14,713 bases of DNA from positions 1 to 14,713 of the forward strand of contig NZ_JAVHLH010000042.1 in the NCBI RefSeq assembly GCF_031082345.1. Reading direction: 5' to 3'. The notes beneath the pieces were generated by a model. That model ran no database searches. It was not told the DNA's origin and saw nothing but the letters and a program-made list of their open reading frames with translations. A program made the position numbers and the translations under genes. Source of the stretch: Brevundimonas sp. (lineage in GTDB: Bacteria > Pseudomonadota > Alphaproteobacteria > Caulobacterales > Caulobacteraceae). Below, piece by piece: positions 14,217 to 14,713 of the stretch. How positions within the stretch are numbered: position 1 is the stretch's first letter; each line of letters begins with the position of its first letter.

Positions 14217-14713
14217 CCGGCTTCGACGTCATCGCCATACTGGTCATCCTGGCCTCGGCCGCCGCCGGCTGGGTGCGGGGCGGCACGCGCGAAATCATCA
14301 CCCTGCTGAGCTTCATCCTGGCGGCCTTCATCGCCCTGGTGGCCCTGCCCGTCACCGCCCCGCTGGGGCGCGCCCTGGTCGATCCGGACTGGGCCGGGAC
14401 CATCCTGGCGGCGGTGACGTCGTTCCTGCTGATCTATTTCGGCGTCCGCATCTTCGGCTCGATGCTGTCGAAGCGGGCGCAGGCGCATCCGCAACTGGGC
14501 GGCGTCGACCGCATCATCGGCATTTTCGTCGGGGCCGGGCGGGCGCTGGTGCTGCTGGGCGCCATCCATCTGGTCATCGTCGCCGCCCTGCCGGGCGAGA
14601 AGACGCCGCGCTGGCTCAGCGAGGCGGCCCTGAGGCCGGTGACGGCGGGCGCCGCGCGGCTGATCCAGATCGTGCTTCAGGGCGTCGGCGCCCCGGCCGA
14701 TGCCCGGAAGCAC
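14213..14713 (+). CDS. cvpA: CvpA family membrane protein (3' end beyond the window)
   Basis: From the ATG at 14213 the frame is open to the window end, giving 167 residues without a stop. It begins MTGFDVIAILVILASAAAGW and has four hydrophobic segments at about 4-20, 28-47, 62-80 and 101-125. WVRGGTREIITLLSF (20-34) and LGGVDRIIGIFVGAGRALV (95-113) are the characteristic CvpA signatures. CvpA proteins are inner-membrane proteins named for colicin V production; their core role in envelope homeostasis is poorly understood. Position directly after radA, and commonly before purF, supports the call. CvpA proteins are usually 160-220 residues, so most of the gene is here. The start overlaps the end of the mini-ORF at 14184-14216. 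Confidence 0.88.
   Translation, partial: MTGFDVIAILVILASAAAGWVRGGTREIITLLSFILAAFIALVALPVTAPLGRALVDPDWAGTILAAVTSFLLIYFGVRIFGSMLSKRAQAHPQLGGVDRIIGIFVGAGRALVLLGAIHLVIVAALPGEKTPRWLSEAALRPVTAGAARLIQIVLQGVGAPADARKH

Noticed and set aside
12508..14403. A 631-codon open frame opposite alr, radA and cvpA
   Set aside because: It runs antisense to three genes with clear family motifs, has shadow-type composition and no ribosome-binding site or recognisable domain.

Overview
The window looks like a chromosomal core region of a GC-rich alphaproteobacterium, most likely Caulobacterales (Brevundimonas/Caulobacter-like). The reasons are the very high GC with strong GC3 bias, the alr-radA-cvpA order, candidate promoters resembling the Caulobacter housekeeping form (TTGACGS, 10-14 bases, GCTANAWC), and secreted proteins of a type common in this order. 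The genus is inferred from composition and gene content, not from a search. No integrase, transposase, phage gene, CRISPR array or rRNA is visible.

Layout. Bases 1-119 (minus) hold the first 39 codons of a class II DAHP synthase (shikimate pathway). Bases 223-1620 (minus) encode glutathione reductase (gor). Divergent from gor is an uncharacterised exported protein (1832-2782, plus). It ends 21 bases from the end of rpiA (2804-3490, minus), which overlaps the stop of glmU (3487-4839, minus) by 4 bases. A tRNA-Val(CAC) lies at 4991-5065 (plus). It converges on a secreted caspase-like (C14) protein with three PPC-like repeats and an EF-hand-like loop (5080-7044, minus). Divergent from this is a DEAD-box RNA helicase with a DbpA-type domain and a Lys/Trp repeat tail (7222-9420, plus). 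A sugar-type ABC ATPase follows (9549-10631, plus) behind a LacI/GalR-like operator. It converges on a cysteine-rich exported repeat protein (10635-11594, minus). Divergent from that is a probable transcription unit alr (11705-12742), radA (12820-14184) and cvpA (14213 to the window end, incomplete), all on the plus strand.

How the genes fit together. Most are housekeeping: aromatic amino acid synthesis, thiol redox balance, the pentose phosphate pathway, UDP-GlcNAc and D-Ala supply for peptidoglycan, RNA remodelling and recombination repair. Three predicted exported proteins of unknown role sit among them: the caspase-like protein, the 12-cysteine repeat protein and the protein between gor and rpiA. 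They are the least understood content. No multi-gene novel system (defence island, biosynthetic cluster or toxin-antitoxin pair) can be supported. The items most worth following are the secreted, possibly calcium-dependent caspase homologue, the cysteine-repeat protein with a palindrome over its promoter, the LacI-type operator before a lone sugar ABC ATPase, and a 10-codon mini-ORF that overlaps the radA stop and the cvpA start.

No intergenic gap exceeds about 211 bases. No convincing intrinsic terminator (GC hairpin plus T-run) was found. Promoter calls are by-eye consensus matches and should be read as candidates.
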